In this document: piece after piece, positions 1 to 6,851 of the stretch
How positions within the stretch are numbered: the first letter of the stretch is position 1
Layout: the number at the start of each line of letters is the position of its first letter
Source: ZLKRG08 sp046048895
GTDB lineage: Bacteria; Actinomycetota; Actinomycetes; Nanopelagicales; Nanopelagicaceae
Assembly (NCBI GenBank): GCA_046048895.1
Contig: JBJOFF010000021.1
Span: 1 to 13,870, forward strand
DNA: 13,870 nucleotides
Reading direction: 5' to 3'
Made by a program: the position numbers and the translations under genes
The notes under the pieces: model-generated
Seen by the model: only the letters and a program-made list of their open reading frames with translations
The model's database searches: none
Told to the model about the DNA's origin: nothing

Positions 1-131
1 TCTCCGTAAGGTGTTCTGACATAAACCGTTCCATCATCTGCAACATAACCAAATTTCGCAGGATCTCCGATTAGCGCAGTAGCAGCGGATGGTGTGATGT
101 GTGATGCGACTTCTGATGGTTTTTCGGTCAT
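1..131 (-). CDS. DUF349 domain protein, N-terminal fragment (runs off the left edge)
   Basis: Read on the minus strand from the ATG at 131-129, this gives 43 codons that stay open to the window edge. The start of the protein is MTEKPSEVASHITPSAATAL, a Ser/Ala/Thr-rich low-complexity leader. It is followed by a segment containing FGYVADDGTVYVRTPYGE (about residues 27-44). That 'F/WGxVxxDGTVYVRTxxGE' block is typical of the N-terminus of actinobacterial DUF349 proteins, which often lie near relA and hisS. A purine-rich ribosome site (AAAGGAA on the minus strand, about 138-144) sits just before the start. The DUF349 helical repeats would lie outside the window, so the family call rests only on this N-terminal block and on context. 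The biochemical function of the family is not established. It is transcribed divergently from the hydrolase gene at 233. Confidence 0.7.
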   Translation of the reverse strand, partial: MTEKPSEVASHITPSAATALIGDPAKFGYVADDGTVYVRTPYG

Positions 132-181
132 GACATTCCTTTCGGTTGCACTTTCGGAAAATTTCTCTTCCTCAGCTATTG

Positions 182-200
182 GTTGCCCATTAAGAGCAAC
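182..200. repeat. Short inverted repeat in the divergent promoter region
   Basis: GTTGC (182-186) and GCAAC (196-200) form a perfect 5-bp inverted repeat with a 9-base centre, midway between the divergent starts at 131 and 233. It could be a regulator site or part of a promoter, but arms this short arise by chance. I see no second copy in the window. Confidence 0.2.
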
Positions 201-220
201 GGCGGTTAGGTGCGAAAGGC

Positions 221-226
221 TACCCT
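221..226 (+). promoter_or_regulatory. Candidate -10 box for a leaderless hydrolase-hisS transcript
   Basis: TACCCT fits the TAnnnT -10 consensus used by actinobacterial housekeeping sigma factors. It ends six bases before the ATG at 233, so the predicted transcript would start at or next to that A. No Shine-Dalgarno-like sequence lies at a useful distance; the nearest, AAGG at 216-219, is 13 bases away. This supports leaderless initiation, which is common in Actinobacteria. No convincing -35 box is visible. Confidence 0.45.
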
Positions 227-232
227 CCACCC

Positions 233-892
233 ATGCTCGTTACCAAGTTTCAGGCTCAAGCCTTCGCCACCAACTGCTGGATTCTCGCCAGTGGCAAGGG
301 GCAGGAGTGCATCGTGGTTGATCCAGGGATGCCCAATGTCTCTGAACAGTTGGATGAGAAATTAAAGGAATTTAATTTGAAACCCGTTGCAATTTTGGTT
401 ACACATGGACATTTGGACCATACCTTTTCAGTTCAACCAATCTGCGATGGTTATGAAATTCCCGCGATGATTCACTCTGATGATCGTGAATTGTTATTAC
501 ATCCTGAACGAGCACATGGGGCTGAGTTCATGTCTCAACTCTCTGGAATTAATTGGATAGAACCAAAACGGATTGTTGAATTGCAGGATAATCAAATATT
601 TGATTTGGTGGGTTTGCAATTTAAAGCAATACACGCACCGGGACATACAAAGGGTTCAGTGATGTTTGAAGTTAATGGTGAAGTGTTGATTTCAGGAGAT
701 GTGCTCTTTGCTGGCTCTATCGGACGTACTGATCTTCCGGGCGGTTCATGGAGCGCGATGCAGAATTCGCTACGCGAAAAGGTCCTACCACTGCCTGATG
801 TGATGCAAGTTTTGCCTGGACACGGCCCAGAAACCTCAATCGGGCGAGAGAGAAAATACAATCAGTTCCTACAGGATTTGAAGAAGTGCTAG
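233..892 (+). CDS. MBL-fold metallo-hydrolase (glyoxalase II-like)
   Basis: This 219-residue protein is a metallo-beta-lactamase-fold hydrolase of the short, glyoxalase II-like (YcbL-type) group. The binuclear metal site is complete: THGHLDH at 57-63 (H58, H60, D62, H63), PGHTKGS with H138, SGD with D156 and PGHG with H197. There is no signal peptide or membrane segment, so it should be cytosolic. It lacks the C-terminal substrate-binding extension of classical hydroxyacylglutathione hydrolase. Since Actinobacteria generally lack glutathione, the true substrate cannot be read from the sequence; another thioester or lactone is possible. The same gene lies just upstream of hisS in Mycobacterium and Streptomyces, which supports the call. 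The start at 233 is the first usable ATG after a -10-like box, and the protein begins with a normal first beta strand. hisS follows after 29 bases. Confidence 0.88.
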   Translation: MLVTKFQAQAFATNCWILASGKGQECIVVDPGMPNVSEQLDEKLKEFNLKPVAILVTHGHLDHTFSVQPICDGYEIPAMIHSDDRELLLHPERAHGAEFMSQLSGINWIEPKRIVELQDNQIFDLVGLQFKAIHAPGHTKGSVMFEVNGEVLISGDVLFAGSIGRTDLPGGSWSAMQNSLREKVLPLPDVMQVLPGHGPETSIGRERKYNQFLQDLKKC

Positions 893-921
893 AGAGATCT
901 AAAGAGGACTAGAGAGCGGAT

Positions 922-2163
922 ATGGCAGCTAATTTCCAAGCACCCAAGGGTGTTAGTGAATACATTCCACCGCGCTCGGCAATTTTTGAATTAGTTCGCG
1001 AGCAACTCTGTGCGCCTGCCAAATCTGCCGGCTATCAATATATGGAGCTACCGGTTTTCGAAGATACTGCGCTCTTTGCGCGCGGAGTCGGTGAATCCAC
1101 CGACATCGTAACAAAAGAAATGTATACCTTCGAAGATCGCGGAGGTCGTTCTATCACTCTTCGCCCTGAAGGTACTGCTGGGGTGATGCGCGCAGTAATT
1201 GAGCACGGATTGGATCGCGGCCCATTGCCAGTAAAAGTTCTTTACTCTGGTGCATATTTTCGCGCAGAGCGTCCACAAAAAGGTCGCTATCGCCAGTTCT
1301 ATCAAGTAGGTATTGAAGCGATTGGTTTAAATGATCCGTTAATCGATGCAGAAGTAATTTGGTTAGCAGATCAAGCTTTTAAGAATATTGGTTTGAAGAA
1401 TTACCGACTTGAGATCACATCTCTTGGTGATGCTGATTCTCGTGCGGCCCATCGTAAGGATTTACTCAAGTTTTATGAAACATTGGATTTTGATGAGGCA
1501 ACTGCAGAACGTGCCAAGTTAAATCCATTGCGACTCTTTGACGACAAGCGTCCAGAGATGGTTTCAGCTATGGCGAAGGCACCAGTTTTACTCGATTATT
1601 TAAACAAGGAATCAAAAGCGCATTTCGAAAAGGTTAAAAGTTATCTTGATGTTCTTGGCGTTAAATATCAGATCAATCCCAGATTGGTTCGAGGTTTTGA
1701 TTATTACACCGGTACCACTTTTGAATTTATCCATATGGGTCTTGGGGCGCAATCTGCGATTGGTGGCGGCGGCCGTTACGACAAATTGATGAGCGAATTA
1801 GGCGGACAAGATCTCTCTGGAATCGGTTGGGGATTGGGCGTTGATCGCACCATTCTTGCGGCAGAGGAAGAGGGCGTAATTCCTGAAGATTTAGGTAATG
1901 CTGATTTATTTATCATCCCACTTGGGACTCAAACAGAAGCGCTTAAAATCGCAGCAACCCTACGAGCAGCTGGAAAAGTTGTGGAACTTGCCTTTGGTGA
2001 ACGAGGTTTAAAAGGCGCAATGAAAGCCGCTGATAAATCAGGAGCACGACATGTTCTCGTTTTGGGCGAAGACGAAGTTAACACTGGTCAGGCAGAGCTA
2101 AAAACCATGGCATCTGGCGATGTAAAGAGCGTTAGAATTAGCGACTTAGTAAACGCACTGTAA
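922..2163 (+). CDS. hisS: Histidine--tRNA ligase
   Basis: Class II histidyl-tRNA synthetase, 413 residues, normal bacterial length. It charges tRNA-His with histidine in the cytosol. The N-terminus (FQAPKGVSEYIPP) matches the usual family opening and fixes the ATG at 922. Motif 2 spans the LRPEGTAGVMRA block (80-91) and FRAERPQKGRYRQFYQ (113-128). The HisRS-specific histidine motifs are LVRGFDYYTG (255-264) and GGGGRYDKL (281-289). Motif 3 is GIGWGLGVDR (300-309). The remainder, from about 325, is the anticodon-binding domain. A purine-rich stretch (AAAGAGGA, 901-908) lies a little far upstream to be an ideal ribosome site. It lies 29 bases after the hydrolase gene and 23 bases before aspS, so it is probably cotranscribed with both. 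Confidence 0.97.
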   Translation: MAANFQAPKGVSEYIPPRSAIFELVREQLCAPAKSAGYQYMELPVFEDTALFARGVGESTDIVTKEMYTFEDRGGRSITLRPEGTAGVMRAVIEHGLDRGPLPVKVLYSGAYFRAERPQKGRYRQFYQVGIEAIGLNDPLIDAEVIWLADQAFKNIGLKNYRLEITSLGDADSRAAHRKDLLKFYETLDFDEATAERAKLNPLRLFDDKRPEMVSAMAKAPVLLDYLNKESKAHFEKVKSYLDVLGVKYQINPRLVRGFDYYTGTTFEFIHMGLGAQSAIGGGGRYDKLMSELGGQDLSGIGWGLGVDRTILAAEEEGVIPEDLGNADLFIIPLGTQTEALKIAATLRAAGKVVELAFGERGLKGAMKAADKSGARHVLVLGEDEVNTGQAELKTMASGDVKSVRISDLVNAL

Positions 2164-2175
2164 AAACGGATCGTT

Positions 2176-2180
2176 AAGGA
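2176..2180 (+). promoter_or_regulatory. Ribosome binding site of aspS
   Basis: AAGGA lies six bases before the ATG at 2187. It is one of the clearest Shine-Dalgarno sites in the window and supports independent re-initiation of aspS after the hisS stop. Confidence 0.6.
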
Positions 2181-2186
2181 ATTTGA

Positions 2187-3935
2187 ATGCTTCGCACACA
2201 TAACGCAGGAGATCTGCGCGCTAGCCATGTCGGCCAGACTGTAACTCTTACTGGTTGGGTAGCCCGCCGCAGAGATCATGGTGGCGTAGCCTTTATCGAT
2301 CTTCGTGATGGTTCAGGCTGGTGCCAAGTTGTAATCAATGATGAAGCCACTGCAGGGTCACTGCGTGCAGAATGGTGCCTGAAGATTATTGGCGAAGTGA
2401 TTGCAAGACCAGCTGGTTCTGAAAACACTAAAACCGCGACTGGTGCAATTGAAGTTATTGCAAAAGATGTCGAAGTGCTCTCCGAAGCAGCGCCGCTACC
2501 ATTTCCAGTTGACTCTGGCGATGAAGCAGATATCTCAGAAGAAGTTCGTCTTCGTTATCGCTATTTAGATCTGCGTCGCGAAAAACCAGCTGCAAATTTA
2601 AGATTACGCTCAAAAGTCACCTCTGTAATTCGTCGAATTATGGAAGAGGCTGAGTTTCATGAGATCGAAACACCATACTTAACTCGATCCACACCAGAGG
2701 GTGCGCGTGATTTTCTAGTTCCAGTTCGTTTGCAACCAGGTTCCTGGTACGCATTGCCTCAATCACCACAATTGTTTAAGCAGTTACTGATGGTTGCGGG
2801 CATGGAGCGTTACTATCAAATTGCACGCTGCTTCCGTGATGAAGATTTCCGTGCAGATCGCCAACCAGAATTTACTCAATTAGATATTGAGATGTCATTT
2901 ATCGATCAAGAAGATATTTTGGCGCTAATCGAGAGATTGTTAGTGCAAATCTGGCGAGAAGTTAAGGGTTATGAAATTCCTACACCTATCGCTCGTATGA
3001 CTTATAAAGATGCGATGGATCGTTTTGGATCAGACAAACCAGATCTTCGTTTTGGTTATGAGTTAACTGAGATGACCGAATTCTTCAAAGAGACTACTTT
3101 TAGAGTTTTCCAAGCTCCATATGTTGGTGCAGTAGTTATGCCTGGTGGCGCTGATTCTCCACGTCGCGAATTAGATGGTTGGCAAGATTGGGCTAAAGCT
3201 CGAGGCGCAAAGGGACTTGCATATATTTTGGTGCAAGCCGATGGAACTCTCGGTGGACCAGTAGCGAAGAATCTCTCTGAAAGCGAGATCGCTGGCGTTG
3301 CAGCTAAAGCAGGAGCTAAACCTGGTGATGCAATCTTCTTTGCAGCCGGTGATCGTGCATCTTCTCAAGCGCTGCTTGGCGCGGTTCGTTTAGAGATCGG
3401 TAAACGTCGCAATCTCATTGATGATTCCAAGTGGGAATTCCTTTGGGTAGTCGATGCGCCAATGTTCGAGCAGACAGATAACGGAGGATGGACTGCAGTT
3501 CATCATCCATTTACTGGACCAAAGCCGGAGTTTGCTAAGACTTTTAAGAGCGATCCCGCTAGCGCACTGGCATATGCATACGACATAGTTCTTAACGGAA
3601 CCGAACTTGGTGGCGGTTCAATTCGTATTCACGATCAACAGATTCAGCGAGATGTATTTCAAGTTATCGGTTTAACCGACGAAGAAGCCCAGAGTAAATT
3701 TGGATTTCTTCTTGATGCCTTTCAATACGGTCCGCCACCGCACGGTGGATTAGCAATAGGCATTGATCGCCTATGTGCGCTACTCGCAGGAGCAGATTCA
3801 ATTCGTGAGGTAATTGCTTTTCCTAAGACAGCTTCAGGTGGAGATCCACTAACGGGTGCACCAACTCCAATTACCGCTGCGCAACGCAAAGAAGCTGCAA
3901 TTGATGCTAAACCGGAAGCAGAAGCAAAGAAATAA
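2187..3935 (+). CDS. aspS: Aspartate--tRNA ligase, probably non-discriminating (Asp/Asn)
   Basis: Bacterial-type aspartyl-tRNA synthetase, 582 residues. An OB-fold anticodon-binding domain occupies about residues 1-105. The class II catalytic core has FRDEDFRADRQPEFTQ (216-231, motif 2), HHPFTGPKPE (439-448) and GLAIGIDR (521-528, motif 3). The bacterial GAD insertion lies between the motif 2 and HHPF regions (roughly 285-420). In the anticodon domain the sequence reads RRRDHGG with His at 31, and RPAGSEN with Gly at 77. Known non-discriminating bacterial enzymes (Pseudomonas, Mycobacterium) have His and Gly at the corresponding places, where E. coli has Leu and Lys. The enzyme therefore probably also makes Asp-tRNA-Asn for amidation by GatCAB; this is inference by recalled alignment. 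The protein closely follows the actinobacterial pattern through its PITAAQRKE tail. Its stop overlaps the next start (TAATG). Confidence 0.97.
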   Translation: MLRTHNAGDLRASHVGQTVTLTGWVARRRDHGGVAFIDLRDGSGWCQVVINDEATAGSLRAEWCLKIIGEVIARPAGSENTKTATGAIEVIAKDVEVLSEAAPLPFPVDSGDEADISEEVRLRYRYLDLRREKPAANLRLRSKVTSVIRRIMEEAEFHEIETPYLTRSTPEGARDFLVPVRLQPGSWYALPQSPQLFKQLLMVAGMERYYQIARCFRDEDFRADRQPEFTQLDIEMSFIDQEDILALIERLLVQIWREVKGYEIPTPIARMTYKDAMDRFGSDKPDLRFGYELTEMTEFFKETTFRVFQAPYVGAVVMPGGADSPRRELDGWQDWAKARGAKGLAYILVQADGTLGGPVAKNLSESEIAGVAAKAGAKPGDAIFFAAGDRASSQALLGAVRLEIGKRRNLIDDSKWEFLWVVDAPMFEQTDNGGWTAVHHPFTGPKPEFAKTFKSDPASALAYAYDIVLNGTELGGGSIRIHDQQIQRDVFQVIGLTDEEAQSKFGFLLDAFQYGPPPHGGLAIGIDRLCALLAGADSIREVIAFPKTASGGDPLTGAPTPITAAQRKEAAIDAKPEAEAKK

Positions 3936-4570
3936 TGTTTAAGCGCATCGTAGTTGCTCTGCTTGCGCTACTGATGCTTAGCGCCTGCACGCCATCAAAG
4001 CAGTACAACGGTAGCAAGAGCGAAGGAGCTTTCTTCGCAGTTCCAAATGGGTGGTCCAAAATTTCTCAGAGCAAACTTGAATCCGAAGAGGGTAAAGATG
4101 CCACAGATGCAGCATTGGAACGATTGTCACTTGTAACGTTTCAGGTTGGCTATACCAAACTCGCAAAGATTGAGGCACGTGAAGTTTTTATGCTCAAGCC
4201 GACAGAAGAACCGGTTATGTACGTTCGTTTTAGGGAGTTACTTCCGGAAGAGCGCAATGCAATTAGTCTGAATACGCTTAGAAACTTAATTTTCCCGATT
4301 ACAGATGTATTAGACGGAACCATCAGCGATGATCGTAATTTTGAGATATATGATGATCAAGAAGTGGTGGAAAAAGGTGCGCGGGGAGTAAACCTCCTTT
4401 ATAGCTTTGATTATGAAGGGGTTAATACCACTGTTAATCAGATTGCGCTTTATTCAAACGACCAGAGCAAGATTTATCTATTTGTGATCCGTTGCTCAAC
4501 TGAGTGTTACAACAAGAGTCTTGACGAAATTGATGAAATAGTTAAATCTATTACGGTTAGAGGAGCATGA
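3935..4570 (+). CDS. Putative lipoprotein, function unknown
   Basis: A 211-residue protein with a clear lipoprotein signal. It starts MFKR, followed by a hydrophobic stretch (about 5-14) and the lipobox LSAC with the lipidated cysteine at 18. The mature part is therefore expected on the outer face of the cytoplasmic membrane. The 'FFAVPNGWSKIS' opening and a C-terminal half of alternating strands ending 'DEIDEIVKSITV' recall PsbP/LpqN-like lipoprotein folds, but this is only a weak resemblance and I assign no function. Two further cysteines in 'RCSTECYN' (about 187-192) could form a disulfide. The ATG shares its A with the aspS stop (TAATG). The 3' end meets the start of the FtsH-like gene in an ATGATG cluster. 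This tight coupling suggests synthesis in step with the membrane protease that follows, but does not prove a shared role. Confidence 0.8.
   Translation: MFKRIVVALLALLMLSACTPSKQYNGSKSEGAFFAVPNGWSKISQSKLESEEGKDATDAALERLSLVTFQVGYTKLAKIEAREVFMLKPTEEPVMYVRFRELLPEERNAISLNTLRNLIFPITDVLDGTISDDRNFEIYDDQEVVEKGARGVNLLYSFDYEGVNTTVNQIALYSNDQSKIYLFVIRCSTECYNKSLDEIDEIVKSITVRGA
4561..4565 (+). promoter_or_regulatory. Ribosome binding site that decides the FtsH-like start
   Basis: AGGAG sits one base before the ATG at 4567 and four bases before the ATG at 4570. One base is too close for a Shine-Dalgarno site to work, so the second ATG is favoured. The lipoprotein stop codon TGA occupies 4568-4570, so this start would overlap it by one base. 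Confidence 0.5.
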
Positions 4571-6798
4571 TGAGCGAGACGACCAGCCGAAAGCGCGATT
4601 CCGAACGCCGTACCCGCGTTCATCTATCACTCTTCGATCGCGTTAAATTCTTGCTGCTCTTTACCATCACGTACTTGGTGTTGGTCTGGTCTTTGATGTC
4701 CGAAAACCCTATTTATAGCTTTCAGGATGCCGCAATCGAAGTTGCAAATACTAGACAATGGCTCTTCTGGTTAGCGGCGATAGAAGGTTTGCGACAGATT
4801 CATTTCCTAATCTCAGAATTTATCTCTCCATATCACCGAATCTGGCAATGGTATTTCAAATTAGTGAATTCAAGTTTAAATAGATTCTCAGATTGGACTC
4901 GTTTCCGGATATCGCGTGTTATTAGATGGGTAGTTTGGATTGCGATTCTTTCCGTAATTCTGGGAGCGGTTTATGATCTGCCGCCAGCGCAAGCTTTATT
5001 TATGGCTCCGCAGGCTTTATGGACCGCGCTTCCGATTATCGCGCAGTTACTCTTCGCAGTATTTTTTGTATTAATTCAATTTGTCGCCATATTCTGGTTT
5101 TTAAGTCGTGGCGGAATTGATACTTATTTCCCTGACGATATCAATACGCGATTTAGCGATGTATGGGGTCAAGATCATGTCGTCGAGAGAATTCGTGAGA
5201 ATTTACTTTTTCTAGAAGATCCAGAATCCATCGAAAGACATGGTGGTTACGTGCCAGGTGGATTATTACTTTGGGGACCTCCAGGTACTGGCAAAACATT
5301 GATGGCGGAAGCAATGGCTGGCGAAACCGGTAAACCGTTTATATTTGTAGATCCAGGCGCTTTTAACAACATGTTCTTCGGTGTTGGCGTATTAAAAGTT
5401 AAAGCGCTTTTTAGAAAGTTGAGAAAGCTGGCTCTTCGTTATGGTGGAGTGGTCGTTTTCTTTGACGAAGCAGATGCGCTTGGCAATCGCGGCATTGTGA
5501 CCACCGGTCAGCGCATGCAAGCTGATCAGTGTCATGGCGGTAATTATTTATCGGAATCTGCAATTAATGTTTTAACAAAAGAGCGATTTGTAATGGGCGG
5601 AGCTGCTGGCGGTGGCGGTGGCGGCATGGGTACGCTCCAAGCTTTATTAACGGAGTTATCAGGCTTGAAAAAACCGCGTGGATTTTTCAATCGTATTGTG
5701 CGACGAACATTAGGAATGCGACCAAAGAATCCACCTAAATATCGAATCTTGGTAGTAATGGCAACAAATATGCCGGAAGCATTGGACGAGGCGCTACTAA
5801 GACCTGGTCGCATCGATCGTATGTATCGCGTTGGATATCCAAGCAAGAATGGACGAGTCCGAACTTATCAAGGCTATTTAGATAAGGTTTCGCACGCTTT
5901 AGAACCTTCGGAAGTTGAAAAACTCGCAATCATGACTCCCTATTCAACGGGCGCAACCATTAAGGACATGATTAATGAAGCGCTAATAATCGCGATTCGT
6001 GATGGTCGCACCACCATTACTTGGGCCGATTTGCTTCGTGCTAAACAACAGAAGGAGCTTGGACCTTCTGAGGATGTCGAATACATCGAACGCGAAAGAC
6101 ATGCAATCGCTGTTCATGAAGCTTGCCATGCGATTGTGGCTCATCGAGTTCGCCAACATATGACAATTGACCTGGCAACAATTGAAAAGGGTTCAGACTA
6201 TTTAGGAATGGTGGCGTCGATTCCACCAGATGATCAATTCACTAGATGGAAAAGTGAATATCAATCCGACATTTTAGTTTCCCTTGCCTCTTTAGCAGGA
6301 GAGCGGATGTTCTTCGAAGGAGACAATTCTTCGGGAGTATCTGGAGATCTTGAATCAGCAACCACAATTGCCAGTTTGATGGAAGGTCACTGGGGTATGG
6401 GTTCTACGATCTCTTCACATGCGTCTAATCGTAGATTTGAAGTTGGCGCTCCTGGTGGCGGTAAAGGTCCAGATCAAAATGATCGTGAATTAAGACGTGC
6501 GCTCTCTGATCGAATTGAAGACAACCTGAATCAGCTTTTAGATAAGGCCGAAGAGCTTCTAAAGAAGAATCTTCGCGAAGTGCTCGCATTGGCTCACGCG
6601 TTAGAAACATATAAGACTCTTCCGGGTGAGGACGTGGCTGCTGTTATTAATTGTGAAAATGGCACAATCGCAGATGGCCGCCCTTACGCAGATGATGAAT
6701 TCATGAAAGAGATTGAGACTTATCACAAAGCATGTGTCAGCGCCCACAGAGAACATCGAGCACCTGAAATTGCCCTACCTGTTTACAAATCCGCTTAA
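4570..6798 (+). CDS. FtsH-like membrane AAA+ ATPase with M41 zinc-metalloprotease domain
   Basis: A 742-residue membrane-bound AAA+ protease related to FtsH, numbered from the ATG at 4570 (4567 would add one Met). Four hydrophobic segments are visible near residues 26-43, 63-83, 117-135 and 153-179. The AAA+ core has Walker A GPPGTGKT (236-243), an FtsH-like pore segment MFFGVGVLKV (268-277), Walker B VVVFFDEAD (294-302) and arginine fingers R411/R414 in LLRPGRIDR. The protease domain has the zinc motif HEACH (H516, E517, H520), with D593 in VSGDLESAT as the likely third ligand, and an FtsH-type helical C-terminus. All key residues are present, so it should be active in ATP-driven proteolysis of membrane or associated proteins. 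It differs from classical FtsH (two membrane segments around a roughly 70-residue external domain) in its N-terminus and in two insertions inside the ATPase. It is probably an additional FtsH-family paralogue, coupled to the lipoprotein upstream. Confidence 0.9.
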   Translation: MSETTSRKRDSERRTRVHLSLFDRVKFLLLFTITYLVLVWSLMSENPIYSFQDAAIEVANTRQWLFWLAAIEGLRQIHFLISEFISPYHRIWQWYFKLVNSSLNRFSDWTRFRISRVIRWVVWIAILSVILGAVYDLPPAQALFMAPQALWTALPIIAQLLFAVFFVLIQFVAIFWFLSRGGIDTYFPDDINTRFSDVWGQDHVVERIRENLLFLEDPESIERHGGYVPGGLLLWGPPGTGKTLMAEAMAGETGKPFIFVDPGAFNNMFFGVGVLKVKALFRKLRKLALRYGGVVVFFDEADALGNRGIVTTGQRMQADQCHGGNYLSESAINVLTKERFVMGGAAGGGGGGMGTLQALLTELSGLKKPRGFFNRIVRRTLGMRPKNPPKYRILVVMATNMPEALDEALLRPGRIDRMYRVGYPSKNGRVRTYQGYLDKVSHALEPSEVEKLAIMTPYSTGATIKDMINEALIIAIRDGRTTITWADLLRAKQQKELGPSEDVEYIERERHAIAVHEACHAIVAHRVRQHMTIDLATIEKGSDYLGMVASIPPDDQFTRWKSEYQSDILVSLASLAGERMFFEGDNSSGVSGDLESATTIASLMEGHWGMGSTISSHASNRRFEVGAPGGGKGPDQNDRELRRALSDRIEDNLNQLLDKAEELLKKNLREVLALAHALETYKTLPGEDVAAVINCENGTIADGRPYADDEFMKEIETYHKACVSAHREHRAPEIALPVYKSA

Positions 6799-6804
6799 GG
6801 ATTT
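6787..6804. repeat. Inverted repeat across the FtsH-like stop codon
   Basis: AAATCC (6787-6792) and GGATTT (6799-6804) are perfect 6-bp arms around GCTTAA, and the stop TAA lies in the loop side. The stem is A+T-rich and no T-run follows, so it is at best a weak transcription pause, not a convincing rho-independent terminator. Confidence 0.25.
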
Positions 6805-6839
6805 ACTTGGGATTAGGTTTGGTTTAGGTACGGGGTTGG

Positions 6840-6845
6840 TAAGGT
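6840..6845 (+). promoter_or_regulatory. Candidate -10 box (or weak ribosome site) before the DUF948-alaS block
   Basis: TAAGGT fits TAnnnT and ends six bases before the ATG at 6852, the same spacing as the box before 233. This would give a leaderless transcript for the second gene block. AAGG inside it (6841-6844) could instead act as a weak ribosome site, so the two readings compete. TTTGGT at 6818-6823 is a poor -35 candidate. Confidence 0.4.
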
Positions 6846-6851
6846 AAGCGC

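Noticed and set aside
94..321. Plus-strand open frame of 75 codons across the divergent region
   Set aside because: It overlaps the DUF349 start in antisense and the hydrolase start in another frame, has no ribosome site, and gives no recognisable protein.
592..861. Antisense open frames inside the hydrolase, hisS, the FtsH-like gene, alaS and aroE
   Set aside because: All lie opposite or out of frame with genes whose conserved motifs are intact; none has a ribosome site or a recognisable family.
5601..5629. GGCGGT-type tandem repeat in the FtsH-like gene as a slippage or phase-variable tract
   Set aside because: It simply encodes a glycine run, with mixed glycine codons; the unit is in codon multiples and would not shift the frame.
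6787..6804. Rho-independent terminator after the FtsH-like gene
   Set aside because: The 6-bp stem is A+T-rich and no T-run follows, so it does not meet terminator criteria.
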